A stretch of DNA of 64,000 bases from Kytococcus schroeteri (GCF_042433515.1 NZ_JBHLVH010000027.1:1-64000); one strand, 5' to 3'; shown: positions 1 to 7,930, numbered from the stretch's first letter. The notes: generated by a model from the sequence alone, not told the origin. Made by a program: numbers and translations.

Positions 1-139
1 ACTCTCGCAACAGGAGGCCTTCACCTGTCAGCGAGTCACGCAACAACGTCCCTGGACATCACATCTAGGCGTCGCCCCGGTGCGCCGACAGTCCACCGGC
101 CGCCGCGGTGCGGTGACCGGCCGGCGAGGACCTGCGGCC

Positions 140-145
140 TAGGGT
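140..145 (+). promoter_or_regulatory. Putative -10 element of a leaderless xseA mRNA
   Basis: The hexamer TAGGGT fits the actinobacterial TAnnnT -10 pattern. It ends 7 nt before the ATG at 153, so transcription would start at or next to that codon. No Shine-Dalgarno is visible and no good -35 is seen. This supports ATG 153 over the in-frame GTG at 144, which would overlap the -10. Confidence 0.4.
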
Positions 146-152
146 GGCCGCC

Positions 153-1394
153 ATGAGCCAGCCCCCGCAGGCGCTGCCGGAGAAGGCCGCCCAGACCACG
201 CCCGACCAGCCGTGGCCGCTGCGCACCCTGTCGCGCAAGGTCGACGAGTACGTCGACCGGATGTCGCCACTGTGGGTCGAGGGTCAGCTCGTGGAGCTGT
301 CTCGCCGGCAGGGCGCCAAGCTGGTGTGGATGACCCTGCGCGACGTGGACGCAGACCTCTCGATGCGTGTCATGGCCCCCGTGGGCGTGGTCGATGCGGT
401 GCAACCGGCGCTGCAGCAGGGGGCTCGCGTGGTCATGCACGCCAAGCCGCGCTTCTACCCCAAGAACGGCTCGCTCAGCCTGTTCTGCAAGAGCATCCGC
501 CACGTGGGCGTGGGCGAGCTGCTGGCACGGGTGGAGCGGCTGAAGCAACAGCTCACCGCCGAGGGCGTCTTCGATGCCGGCCGCAAGCGCCCGCTGCCCT
601 TCCTCCCCCGCCGCGTCGGCCTGGTGTGCGGGCGCAACTCCGCCGCGGAGAAGGACGTGGTGGAGAACGCGCGGCGCCGCTGGCCCACCGTGCAGTTCGT
701 CATCCAGAACGTGCCGGTGCAGGGGCCGCAGGCGGTCACGGCCGTCATCGCCGCCCTGGAGGAGCTGCAGCGCACGCCGCAGGTGGACGTCGTCGTCATC
801 GCCCGCGGTGGTGGCTCGTTCGAGGACCTGCTGCCGTTCAGCAACGAGGCCATGGTGCGTGCGGTGGCCGCCTGCCCCGTGCCCACGGTGAGCGCCATCG
901 GGCACGACGTGGACAACCCCCTGCTCGACCTCGTGGCCGACGTGCGCGCCTCCACCCCCACCGACGCCGCCAAGCTGGTGGTGCCCGACGCGGCGCACGA
1001 GCGCCAGGGCGTCACCCAGGGACGCGAGCGCCTGCGCCGCGCGCTGACCGGCCGGTTGCAGCGGGAACGGCACGGCCTGGAGGCCACGCGCGCCCGCCCG
1101 GTGCTGGCCGACCCCATCACCATGGTGAGCCGCCCGCGCGCCGAGCTCGAGGCCGTCGGCGAGCGGGGACGGGCCGCGGTGCGCCGGCGGCTGGCCTCGG
1201 AGGAGCAGCGCATCACCTCCACCCGCGGCCACCTCCGGGCGCTGAGCCCACTGGGCACCCTCGAGCGCGGCTACTCGGTGCTGCGCACGCAGGACGGCCG
1301 TGTGGTCACCTCGCGCGAGGAGGTGGAGGCCGACCAGCTGCTGCGCGTCACCGTGGCCGACGGCGACTTCGCCGCCCGGGTGGTCGGTGGATGA
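153..1394 (+). CDS. xseA: Exodeoxyribonuclease VII large subunit
   Basis: This is the catalytic large subunit of exonuclease VII, which degrades single-stranded DNA to acid-soluble oligonucleotides in repair and recombination. The N-terminal third is an OB-fold nucleic-acid-binding domain (around WVEGQLVELSRRQG). The catalytic region contains the family blocks VVVIARGGGSFEDLLPF and AIGHDVDNPLLDLVADVRA. The length of 413 aa is normal for actinobacteria. The ATG at 153 is preferred over the GTG at 144 because a -10-like TAGGGT overlaps the GTG. The small subunit gene xseB follows 94 nt downstream on the same strand, as expected for co-expression of the two subunits. Confidence 0.95.
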   Translation: MSQPPQALPEKAAQTTPDQPWPLRTLSRKVDEYVDRMSPLWVEGQLVELSRRQGAKLVWMTLRDVDADLSMRVMAPVGVVDAVQPALQQGARVVMHAKPRFYPKNGSLSLFCKSIRHVGVGELLARVERLKQQLTAEGVFDAGRKRPLPFLPRRVGLVCGRNSAAEKDVVENARRRWPTVQFVIQNVPVQGPQAVTAVIAALEELQRTPQVDVVVIARGGGSFEDLLPFSNEAMVRAVAACPVPTVSAIGHDVDNPLLDLVADVRASTPTDAAKLVVPDAAHERQGVTQGRERLRRALTGRLQRERHGLEATRARPVLADPITMVSRPRAELEAVGERGRAAVRRRLASEEQRITSTRGHLRALSPLGTLERGYSVLRTQDGRVVTSREEVEADQLLRVTVADGDFAARVVGG

Positions 1395-1488
1395 CACCAC
1401 CGGACGACACCCGCCCCACACCCCGTCCCGGGGCCACGCCCCTGTACGACCCGACGACCACGCACCCCACCCCGCCAGGAGGCACCCG

Positions 1489-1815
1489 ATGAGCCCGACC
1501 GAGACCCCCGAGACCGACGGCACCCCCACCGAGGACGCACGCCCCGAGGTGTCCTCCCTCACCTACGAGCAGGCCCGCGAGGAGCTCGTGGGCATCGTGG
1601 CCACCCTCGAGCGCGGCGAGCGCCCGCTGGAGGAGGCCATGGAGCTGTGGGAGCGCGGCGAGGCACTGGCCGACCACTGCGCCTCGTGGCTCGACGCTGC
1701 CCAGCAGCGCATCACGGACCGGGTCGAGGCCCGGGAGGCCGCGCAGGCCGAGGACACCGGGGAGGCCCCGGCCGCAGGTGGCGCCGGTCAGTCGGAGGCC
1801 GACGCCGAGGACTGA
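1489..1815 (+). CDS. xseB: Exodeoxyribonuclease VII small subunit
   Basis: This small helical subunit (108 aa) assembles with several copies of itself on XseA and is needed for exonuclease VII function. The core, about residues 22-72, shows the family pattern LTYEQAREELVGIVATLERG followed by PLEEAMELWERGEAL. The C-terminal 35 residues are an Ala/Glu/Asp-rich tail beyond the usual domain. The start is set by AGGAGG at 1477-1482. The last 28 nt overlap the convergent DUF4245 gene, so the two transcripts are antisense at their 3' ends. Confidence 0.93.
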   Translation: MSPTETPETDGTPTEDARPEVSSLTYEQAREELVGIVATLERGERPLEEAMELWERGEALADHCASWLDAAQQRITDRVEAREAAQAEDTGEAPAAGGAGQSEADAED

Positions 1816-2414
1816 GCCCGCGGGGCGCCGTCGAAGCGCAGCGCCTCCACGAGGGCCCGCAACTCGTCCTCCGAGGCGTCGCCGCTGACCACCACGGCCG
1901 AGTCGTCCGGGGCGTCCAGCAGCACGGCACCACGCCGCTCGGGGTCCGGGCGCAGCGTGGTACGCCAGGTGCGGCCGTCGGCCTCGATCTCCCCCTGGTA
2001 CTCGCCGGTGCCGGTCTTGCCCTCGGCCCACGGCACCAGGCCGGCGCGCTCCCCCTCAGGGCCGAGCAGGCGCTGGTCGAGGCTCAGGTGACGCCCCTGC
2101 GGGGTGCCGAAGGTCACGTGCCAGGTCTTGTCGGTGCCGTCTGTGCGCAGCTGGGCGTGCGTGGCGCGCCACTCCCCGGACAGCCCCACGGCCTCCACGA
2201 TGTCGCGGCCGGTCTCGCGCTCTGTGGTGGCGGTCTGCTGCCGCACGTCCACGGTCCGCTCGGGCACCCGGTCGGGCATGGCCACCATCGCCCACCAGAC
2301 GAGCACGATGGCCACCACGATGAGCGAGGACCACAGCATGCTGCGCCAGGACCCCATCCCACGACGACGAGGAGGGGGCGAGGGCTGCACGGCGGGGTCG
2401 GTCATGCCGCGCAT
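1788..2414 (-). CDS. DUF4245 family membrane-anchored protein
   Basis: This 208-aa protein has a proline/arginine-rich cytoplasmic N-terminus, one membrane segment at about residues 25-46 (LIVVAIVLVWWAMVAM) and an external domain of about 150 residues. The size, topology and location next to xseB/glpX match the actinobacterial DUF4245 family, whose function is not known. The ATG at 2405 is an alternative start that would remove three residues. The gene converges on xseB with a 28-nt overlap and diverges from glpX. I see no enzymatic motif. Confidence 0.8.
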   Translation of the reverse strand: MRGMTDPAVQPSPPPRRRGMGSWRSMLWSSLIVVAIVLVWWAMVAMPDRVPERTVDVRQQTATTERETGRDIVEAVGLSGEWRATHAQLRTDGTDKTWHVTFGTPQGRHLSLDQRLLGPEGERAGLVPWAEGKTGTGEYQGEIEADGRTWRTTLRPDPERRGAVLLDAPDDSAVVVSGDASEDELRALVEALRFDGAPRAQSSASASD

Positions 2415-2433
2415 TCTCCCACCGCTGACGCGT

Positions 2434-2439
2434 TAGGCT
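2434..2439 (+). promoter_or_regulatory. Putative -10 for glpX
   Basis: TAGGCT within CGTTAGGCT fits TAnnnT and lies 54 nt before the glpX ATG. The same nine bases occur upstream of infA on the minus strand (18285-18293). No convincing -35 is visible. Confidence 0.35.
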
Positions 2440-2493
2440 CACGGGGCCCCGGGTCACCGCCGACGCGTGGGTGACGACGTCCCAGGAGAGTTC

Positions 2494-3480
2494 ATGACCA
2501 CCACGTCCACGTCCCCGCTGCGCGCCGACCGCAACCTGGCCATGGAGCTGGTCCGCGTCACCGAGGCGGCCTCCATCGCCGGCGCCCGCTGGGTGGGCCG
2601 CGGCGAGAAGAACACCGCCGACGGCGCCGCCGTGGCCGCCATGCGCGAGATGATCGCGACCGTCTCGATGAATGGCGTGGTCGTCATCGGCGAGGGCGAG
2701 AAGGACAACGCCCCCATGCTCTACAACGGCGAGCGCGTGGGCGACGGCTCCGGCGCCGAGGTGGACGTGGCCGTGGACCCCATCGACGGCACCACGCTGA
2801 CCGCCAAGGGCATGCCCAACGCGGTGTCCGTGCTGGCCGTGGCCGAGCGCGGCGCGATGTACGACCCGAGCGCCGTGTTCTACATGGAGAAGATCGCCGT
2901 CGGCCCGCAGGCCAAGGGGTCCATCGACATCACCGCCTCCACCGGCGACAACGTGCGCGCCGTGGCCAGGGCCCTGGGAAAGCAGGTCGAGGACGTCACC
3001 GTGGTGGTGCTCGACCGCCCCCGCCACGACCAGCTCGTGGCCGAGATCCGCGAGGCCGGTGCCCGCATCCGCTTCATCTCCGACGGCGACGTGGCCGGCG
3101 CCATCATGGCCGCCCGCCCCGAGTCCGGCATCGACCTGCTCATGGGCATTGGCGGCACCCCGGAGGGCATCATCGCCGCGTGCGCCATGAAGTGCATGGG
3201 TGGCGAGATCCAGGGCCGCCTGTGGCCGCAGGACGACGCCGAGCGCCAGAAGGCCCTCGACGCCGGCCTCGACCTGGACGCCGTGCTCACCACCGAGCAG
3301 CTGGTCACCGGGGACTGCTACTTCGTCGCCACCGGCATCACCGACGGCGAGCTGCTGGACGGCGTCCGCTTCGGCACCGACGGCGCCCGCACCCACTCCC
3401 TGGTGATGCGCTCGGCCTCCGGCACCCTGCGCGAGGTCGTGGGCGACCACCGCCTGCAGAAGGTCGCCGAGGTCCTCTGA
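2494..3480 (+). CDS. glpX: Fructose-1,6-bisphosphatase class II
   Basis: GlpX hydrolyses fructose 1,6-bisphosphate to fructose 6-phosphate, the committed step of gluconeogenesis; it is usually the main FBPase in actinobacteria. The 328-aa protein carries the class II hallmarks: the metal-binding DPIDGTT, an early ARWVGRGEKNTADGAAV block with the conserved KNxAD, VVIGEGEKDNAPML, and LMGIGGTPEGIIAACAMKCMGG. The ATG at 2494 follows AGGAGA at 2484-2489; an in-frame GTG at 2467 has no comparable ribosome site. It is probably monocistronic, with a GC-rich hairpin just after the stop. Confidence 0.96.
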   Translation: MTTTSTSPLRADRNLAMELVRVTEAASIAGARWVGRGEKNTADGAAVAAMREMIATVSMNGVVVIGEGEKDNAPMLYNGERVGDGSGAEVDVAVDPIDGTTLTAKGMPNAVSVLAVAERGAMYDPSAVFYMEKIAVGPQAKGSIDITASTGDNVRAVARALGKQVEDVTVVVLDRPRHDQLVAEIREAGARIRFISDGDVAGAIMAARPESGIDLLMGIGGTPEGIIAACAMKCMGGEIQGRLWPQDDAERQKALDAGLDLDAVLTTEQLVTGDCYFVATGITDGELLDGVRFGTDGARTHSLVMRSASGTLREVVGDHRLQKVAEVL

Positions 3481-3489
3481 CGCAGGCCC

Positions 3490-3511
3490 CGGGGCCCGAC
3501 GCCGGGCCCCG
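3490..3511 (+). terminator. GC-only hairpin after glpX
   Basis: CGGGGCCCG pairs with CGGGCCCCG across a 4-nt loop (9 bp), 10 nt after the glpX stop. There is no U-tract. Confidence 0.55.
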
Positions 3512-3542
3512 AGCGCGACTCCTCCCAGCATCGCGTGGTGGG

Positions 3543-4166
3543 ATGACCCCCATGCGCATCGACGACCCGACTCCCGCCCAGGCGTGGAAGATCATGCTCG
3601 AGGGCAACGCCCGCTTCGTGGCCGACTCGCCCCTGCACCCCAACCAGGACGCCGCGCGGCGCGCCACGCAGAGCCACGGGCAGGCCCCCTTCGCCACCGT
3701 CTTCGGCTGCGCGGACTCCCGGGTGGCCGCGGAGATGATCTTCGACCGCGGCATCGGCGACCTCTTCGTCACGCGCACCGCGGGCCAGATCCTCGACTCC
3801 TCGGTGCTGGGCACCCTCGAGTTCGGCAGCCACGTGCTGGACATCCCCCTCATCGTGGTGCTCGGGCACGACTCGTGCGGCGCGGTGAAGGCCGCCATGA
3901 CCGCGCACGCCAGCGGCGACATGCCCCCCGGCCACCTCTCCGACGTGGTGCAGAAGGTGACCCCGAGCGTGCTGACGGCCCACCGCCAGCAGGTCACCGA
4001 CGCGCGCGGGATCATGGAGCAGCACGTGGCCGCCACGGTGGACCTGCTGCCCGAGCGTTCCCGCCTCATCGGCGAGCGCCTGGAGTCCGGCACCCTAGGC
4101 ATCGTCGGGGCGGCCTACGACCTGGCCAACGGCACGGTCCGCGTGGTGGCCCAGCACGGTCTCTGA
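3543..4166 (+). CDS. Beta-class carbonic anhydrase
   Basis: This cytosolic zinc enzyme interconverts CO2 and bicarbonate, supplying bicarbonate to carboxylases and buffering pH. The 207-aa sequence contains the beta-class zinc site: C56 and the D58-R60 dyad in GCADSR, and H109/C112 in VLGHDSCGAV. The RTAGQILD and LGTLEFGSHVL blocks are also typical. The start may be the ATG at 3543 or the one at 3552; the second has GGTGGG at a better spacing. The gene stands alone between two hairpins, so it is likely transcribed independently. Confidence 0.93.
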   Translation: MTPMRIDDPTPAQAWKIMLEGNARFVADSPLHPNQDAARRATQSHGQAPFATVFGCADSRVAAEMIFDRGIGDLFVTRTAGQILDSSVLGTLEFGSHVLDIPLIVVLGHDSCGAVKAAMTAHASGDMPPGHLSDVVQKVTPSVLTAHRQQVTDARGIMEQHVAATVDLLPERSRLIGERLESGTLGIVGAAYDLANGTVRVVAQHGL

Positions 4167-4181
4167 GAAGGGACCGTGGAA

Positions 4182-4224
4182 CGAGTGAGCCCCCTCCACC
4201 CACTGGGTGGAGGGGGCTCACTCG
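4182..4224. terminator. Perfect 20-bp hairpin terminator, bidirectional
   Basis: The arms at 4182-4201 and 4205-4224 are perfectly complementary with a 3-nt loop (ACT). It lies between the stops of the convergent carbonic anhydrase gene and the minus-strand fragment. There is no U-tract on either strand. Confidence 0.75.
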
Positions 4225-4237
4225 TGCGGGATCTGAC

Positions 4238-4531
4238 TCAGAAGCCCTTGCCGTTGTTGTCGTACACCGCGAGGTTGTTGTCGGTTTTCGGGCCCACCAC
4301 GCCACCGAGGGACTCCACACGGATGGAGACGCTGTCACGCTCGGCGGGAGCGAACCAGTGGGCGTCGGGCCAGATGAAGTCGGCGTTCGCCCACGCGGCC
4401 ATCGGACGGGTCAGGGTGATGCGGTAGACACCACACCCGCAGAACACGTACTCGCCCCCGAAGGGGTCGAATATGATCCGAGACACGCGCCATGGTGGTG
4501 AAATCCCTTGCGCGCGTGAGTGACACGTCAC
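4238..4531 (-). CDS. Small hypothetical protein, probably a gene fragment
   Basis: I do not recognise this protein. The frame ends with an aromatic, Asn/Asp-rich sequence (TDNNLAVYDNNGKGF at the C-terminus), and about 80 of its codons show the strong G/C third-position bias of real genes here, so it is likely coding. Upstream of the GTG at 4486 the bias fades and no Shine-Dalgarno is found; the GTG at 4531 is the outermost start, giving 97 aa. It may be the surviving 3' end of a longer gene, or a short gene starting at 4486 (82 aa). Base composition is a little less GC-rich than its neighbours. It lies between a strong terminator and the glmM terminator. Confidence 0.5.
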   Translation of the reverse strand: MTCHSRAQGISPPWRVSRIIFDPFGGEYVFCGCGVYRITLTRPMAAWANADFIWPDAHWFAPAERDSVSIRVESLGGVVGPKTDNNLAVYDNNGKGF

Positions 4532-4558
4532 GACGGGTGGCGCGGTGGATGCAGGGGC

Positions 4559-4584
4559 GCACCGGTCGCGACGGGGACCGGTGC
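4559..4584 (-). terminator. Hairpin after glmM
   Basis: GCACCGGTC (4559-4567) pairs with GACCGGTGC (4576-4584) across an 8-nt loop, 20 nt beyond the glmM stop on the minus strand. There is no U-tract. Confidence 0.55.
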
Positions 4585-4604
4585 ACCCCTGTCGACGACC
4601 CGGA

Positions 4605-5996
4605 TCAGAGGGCGAGCGCGCTGCGCACCACGTCCGCGAGCTGCTCGGCCCTGGCCGCAGCGAGGTCCTGCGTGGGTGCCTCCACCATCACCCGGACCAC
4701 GGGCTCGGTGCCGGACTTTCGCAGCAGCACACGCCCGCCGGCGCCCAGCTCGGCCTCCACCTCGGCCACGGCGGCAGCGACCGTGGGGTCACCCTCGAGG
4801 CGCTCCTTGTCCACGCCCTGCACGTTGATGAGCGTCTGCGGCAGCAGCTGCATGCACGCGGCCAGCTCGGCCAGCGGCGTGCGCGTCTCGGCCACCCGCG
4901 CCGCCAGCATGAGCCCGGTCAGCACACCGTCACCCGTGGTGCCGTGGTCGAGCAGGATCACGTGGCCGGACTGCTCACCGCCCAGGGTGTGCCCACCGGC
5001 ACGCATGTCCTCCAGCACGTAGCGGTCCCCCACCTTGGAGCGCACCACCTGGATGCCGGCGGCCTCCATGGCCTGCACCAGCCCCTGGTTGCTCATGACG
5101 GTGGCCACGAGGGTGTCGTTGGCCAGCGCACCGCGGTCCTTCAGGGACAGCGCCAGCAGCGCCATCACCTGGTCGCCGGTCACCTCGTTGCCCTCGGCGT
5201 CCACGGCCAGGCAGCGGTCGGCGTCCCCGTCGAAGGCCACACCGAAGTCGGCGCCGTAGGCGGGCACGGCGGCCTGCAGCGGGCCCAGGTGGGTGGACCC
5301 GCAGCCGTCGTTGATGTTCAGGCCGTCCGGGGCGTTGCCGATGACGGTCACCTTGGCCCCGGCCTCACGGAAGGCGCGGGGGCCGACCTCGCTGGCCGCA
5401 CCGTTGGCTGCGTCGATCACCACGTGCAGGCCGTCGAGGCGGTTGGGCAGGGCTGCCAGCAGGTGCTCCACGTAGGCGTCGGCGCCGCGCTCGTAGGGCA
5501 GCACGCGCCCCACGCGGGCCCCGGTGGGGCGGTCCCACTGCTCGCCCATGCCCGCCTCGATGCGGTCCTCCATCTCGTCGGGGAGCTTGTAGCCGCCCTC
5601 GGCGAAGAACTTGATGCCGTTGTCCGGCATCGGGTTGTGGGAGGCCGACAGCATGGCCCCCAGGGAGGCGTGCGTGGTCTTGGTGAGGAAGGCGATGGCC
5701 GGGGTGGGCAGCACGCCGGCGTCGTACACGTCCAGGCCCGCCGAGGCGAGGCCGGCGACCGTGGCCGCGCTCAGGAACTCGCCGCTGGCACGCGGGTCGC
5801 GCCCCACGATGGCGTGGGCGCGCACCGAGTGCTCGGGGTCCTCCGCGGCGCTGGCGGCAGGCACCGAGGGGCCGGAGGCATCCGCCGAGGAGAGGACCTC
5901 CCGGGCCGCGGAGAGGGACAGGCCGAGGGCGAGCTCGGGCGTGATGTCGGCGTTCGCCAGTCCGCGAGCGCCGTCGGTTCCGAAGAGTCGAGGCAT
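4605..5996 (-). CDS. glmM: Phosphoglucosamine mutase
   Basis: GlmM converts glucosamine 6-phosphate to glucosamine 1-phosphate on the way to UDP-GlcNAc for peptidoglycan. The four-domain architecture is visible: FGTDGARG at residues 5-12, the phosphoserine loop SASHNP (active Ser about 119), the metal-binding DGDADR at 256-261, the sugar-specificity loop GGEQSGH, and the C-terminal phosphate site RKSGTEP. The ATG at 5996 begins the family-typical MPRLFGTDGARG; the open frame continues upstream only as non-coding-like sequence. The 463-aa length is longer than the usual ~445-450 because of an Ala/Ser/Pro-rich insertion at about residues 36-58. It follows rplM-rpsI, a common actinobacterial order. 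Confidence 0.96.
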   Translation of the reverse strand: MPRLFGTDGARGLANADITPELALGLSLSAAREVLSSADASGPSVPAASAAEDPEHSVRAHAIVGRDPRASGEFLSAATVAGLASAGLDVYDAGVLPTPAIAFLTKTTHASLGAMLSASHNPMPDNGIKFFAEGGYKLPDEMEDRIEAGMGEQWDRPTGARVGRVLPYERGADAYVEHLLAALPNRLDGLHVVIDAANGAASEVGPRAFREAGAKVTVIGNAPDGLNINDGCGSTHLGPLQAAVPAYGADFGVAFDGDADRCLAVDAEGNEVTGDQVMALLALSLKDRGALANDTLVATVMSNQGLVQAMEAAGIQVVRSKVGDRYVLEDMRAGGHTLGGEQSGHVILLDHGTTGDGVLTGLMLAARVAETRTPLAELAACMQLLPQTLINVQGVDKERLEGDPTVAAAVAEVEAELGAGGRVLLRKSGTEPVVRVMVEAPTQDLAAARAEQLADVVRSALAL

Positions 5997-6081
5997 GTCC
6001 GGCACTGTACCGACGCGAGCAGGCAGTTCACGGTCCACCAGCCCGTGGCGGGCTTCACAGGCAGGGGGTACGCAGGCACGA

Positions 6082-6113
6082 CGAAGGGCCCCCACCGCAG
6101 CGGAGGCCCTTCG
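6082..6113 (-). terminator. Terminator of rplM-rpsI
   Basis: CGAAGGGCC (6082-6090) pairs with GGCCCTTCG (6105-6113) across a 14-nt loop, 17 nt after the rpsI stop. Confidence 0.6.
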
Positions 6114-6129
6114 AGGTGGTGCCGGGTGG

Positions 6130-6639
6130 TCAGCGCTTGCTGAACTGCGAGGCCTTGCGGGCCTTCTTGAGACCGGCCTTCTTGCGCTCGGTCGCACGCG
6201 GGTCACGCGTGAGGAAGCCGGCCTTCTTGAGGGCCGGGCGGTTGAGCTCGGTGTCGATCTCGTTCAGCGCGCGGGCCACACCCAGACGGACGGCGCCGGC
6301 CTGGCCGGACTTGCCGCCGCCGTGGACGCGCACCATCACGTCGAACTGACCGGCGAGCTCCAGCAGGGTCAGCGGGTCGTTGACCTCCTGCTGGTGCAGC
6401 TTGTTGGGGAAGTACTCCTCCAGGGAGGAGCCGTTCACGGTCCACTGGCCGGAGCCCGGAACGAGGCGCACGCGGGCCACGGCCTGCTTGCGTCGGCCCA
6501 GGCCGGCGCCGGGGCCGGAGGCCATCGGACGGCGCTCGGCACCCTCCTCGGTGGCCACCGGGGCGGACTCGGAGGTGTAGGACGCCATCGGGGCCTCGTC
6601 GGCCTCGACGGCGGTGTTCTCGGTGGTGTTCTCAGCCAC
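6130..6639 (-). CDS. rpsI: 30S ribosomal protein S9 (uS9)
   Basis: S9 sits in the head of the small subunit, and its C-terminal tail reaches the P-site tRNA. The conserved domain begins about residue 47 (GRRKQAVARVRLVPG) and ends with the canonical basic tail KKARKASQFSKR. The first 45 residues are an acidic, Ala/Glu-rich extension common in actinobacterial S9. RBS AAGGAGAAA precedes the ATG. It is co-transcribed with rplM, 41 nt upstream, from the promoter at 7254-7282. Confidence 0.97.
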   Translation of the reverse strand: MAENTTENTAVEADEAPMASYTSESAPVATEEGAERRPMASGPGAGLGRRKQAVARVRLVPGSGQWTVNGSSLEEYFPNKLHQQEVNDPLTLLELAGQFDVMVRVHGGGKSGQAGAVRLGVARALNEIDTELNRPALKKAGFLTRDPRATERKKAGLKKARKASQFSKR

Positions 6640-6680
6640 GGGTTTCTCCTTGGTCGCTTCTCTGCGCAGGGCCCGTGGCC

Positions 6681-7130
6681 TTACTGCGCCACCTGGGTGA
6701 TCTCGAACGGCTGGGGCTGCTGCGCGGCGTGCGGGTGCTCGGCGCCGGCGTAGACCTTCAGCTTGCTGATCTGGGCGCGGCCCAGACGGTTCTTGGGCAG
6801 CATGCCGGCGATGGCCTTCTCGACCGCACGGGTCGGGTGCTTCTCGAGCATCTCGGCGTAGGTCTCGGAGCGGAGGCCGCCCGGGAAGCCGGAGTGGCGG
6901 TAGGCACGCTTCTGGGCCAGCTTGGCGCCCGTCAGGGCCACCTTCTCGGCGTTGATGATGATGACGAAGTCACCGGTGTCGACGTGGGGGGCGAAGTTCG
7001 CCTTGTGCTTGCCGCGCAGCAGGGCTGCGGCGTGGCTCGCCAGGCGACCGAGCACCACGTCGGTGGCGTCGATGACCAGCCACTTGCGGTCAGCCAGGAT
7101 CTCCGGCTGCTTCGGGGTGTGGGTACGCAT
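6681..7130 (-). CDS. rplM: 50S ribosomal protein L13 (uL13)
   Basis: L13 is an early-assembly large-subunit protein. The 149-aa sequence has WLVIDATDVVLGRLAS and the HSGFPGGLRS and GMLPKNRLGR blocks of the family. The ATG at 7130 gives the family-typical MRTHTPKQPE; a GTG at 7148 would add six unlikely residues. It is the first gene of the rplM-rpsI pair and is preceded by a clear promoter, with a 124-nt leader from its -10. Confidence 0.97.
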   Translation of the reverse strand: MRTHTPKQPEILADRKWLVIDATDVVLGRLASHAAALLRGKHKANFAPHVDTGDFVIIINAEKVALTGAKLAQKRAYRHSGFPGGLRSETYAEMLEKHPTRAVEKAIAGMLPKNRLGRAQISKLKVYAGAEHPHAAQQPQPFEITQVAQ

Positions 7131-7253
7131 GAATCGCACTTTCTTCACGAGGGTTCTGGCGGTGGGTGGTCACGGCGCGATGCCGGTCCATCCGTCTGTG
7201 CGGGCAGCCGCCCGGTCGGGGTGACCGACCTCCCGGCTGCGAACCGACCCACA

Positions 7254-7282
7254 AGTTTACGGGGCGCACACCACGCAGCCAA
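7254..7282 (-). promoter_or_regulatory. Promoter of rplM-rpsI
   Basis: On the minus strand, TTGGCT (7277-7282) and TAAACT (7254-7259) are separated by exactly 17 nt, a good primary-sigma-factor promoter. The predicted start is near 7247, giving a leader of about 117 nt. Confidence 0.7.
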
Positions 7283-7301
7283 ACGCGCACACTCGGCCAG
7301 G

Positions 7302-7385
7302 ATTCCGCACCCCGCAGCGGAATTCTGCAGCCACACCCATCGACAGGCGCCCAGTGCAGAGACTTTGTGCAGAGGTATTCTGCAC
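7302..7385 (+). promoter_or_regulatory. Two palindromes, candidate operator region of the regulator at 7388
   Basis: Palindrome A is ATTCCGC (7302-7308), 8 nt, GCGGAAT (7317-7323). Palindrome B is GTGCAGA (7367-7373), GGTAT, TCTGCAC (7379-7385), with an extra direct copy of GTGCAGA at 7354-7360. The -10-like TATTCT at 7376-7381 lies inside palindrome B and 6 nt before the ATG. A dimeric regulator bound to B would cover the promoter, which suggests autorepression. No Shine-Dalgarno is present. Confidence 0.55.
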
Positions 7386-7387
7386 CC

Positions 7388-7930
7388 ATGGCCGTCGACC
7401 GCTCTGCCCTCGCCCACCCGGTGCGCAGCCGCATCGTGGCCCACCTGCGCACCCACGGCCCCGGAACCTCCGCAGACCTCGCCCGCGCCCTGGACACGAG
7501 CACCGGGGTGACCAGCTACCACCTGCGCCTGCTGGCCGAGGCAGGGCTCGTGCAGGACGAGCCCGGATCCGGCCGCCGGCGCACGTGGCGCCTGACGCCC
7601 CCCTCCGCCGACGGGACCACCCCCGCACAGGCCCCCGAGGACGACGACGCACAGGCCCTGGACACCTGGCTCGAGCACGACCTGGTCGACCTCTTCGCCA
7701 CCCGTGCGCACGCACACGTCGAGGCCCGCGCCGCCGGTACCGACGGGCGCCCCGGGCCCCACGACGCCTGGAGCCACCTGCAGGACGACGCCGTGCTAGT
7801 GAGCGCCGACCAGGCAGTCGCCCTGCGCGCCGAGCTGGACGCCGTGCTGCAGCGCTACCGCCGCCTCGGCCAGGGGACCCCCGGCGCCCGCCGGGTGGTG
7901 GCCTGGACCGCCCTGCTGCCGGTGGACTGA
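7388..7930 (+). CDS. ArsR-like winged-helix transcriptional regulator
   Basis: The first 70 residues of this 180-aa protein form an HTH_20/ArsR-type winged helix: ALAHPVRSRIVAHLRTHGPG, recognition region STGVTSYHLRLLAEAGLV and the wing EPGSGRRRTWRL. The remaining residues, about 75-180, are Ala/Asp-rich and mostly helical, with no metal-binding CxC motif, so metal sensing is not supported. The ligand is unknown. The ATG at 7388 starts the conserved domain; upstream sequence is rich in inverted repeats and does not look coding. It is divergent from rplM and convergent with the secreted protein gene at 8007-8624. Autoregulation is inferred from palindrome B over its promoter. Confidence 0.82.
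   Translation: MAVDRSALAHPVRSRIVAHLRTHGPGTSADLARALDTSTGVTSYHLRLLAEAGLVQDEPGSGRRRTWRLTPPSADGTTPAQAPEDDDAQALDTWLEHDLVDLFATRAHAHVEARAAGTDGRPGPHDAWSHLQDDAVLVSADQAVALRAELDAVLQRYRRLGQGTPGARRVVAWTALLPVD

Noticed and set aside
1..139. A gene at the left edge
   Set aside because: Short inverted repeats occur but no frame with coding bias or start is visible within the window.
144..152. GTG at 144 as the xseA start
   Set aside because: It overlaps a -10-like TAGGGT and adds only three residues; ATG 153 fits a leaderless mRNA.
4335..4586. Alternative minus-strand frame overlapping the fragment at 4238-4531
   Set aside because: The other frame has the G/C third-position bias and natural amino-acid composition; this one is Arg-rich and unbiased.
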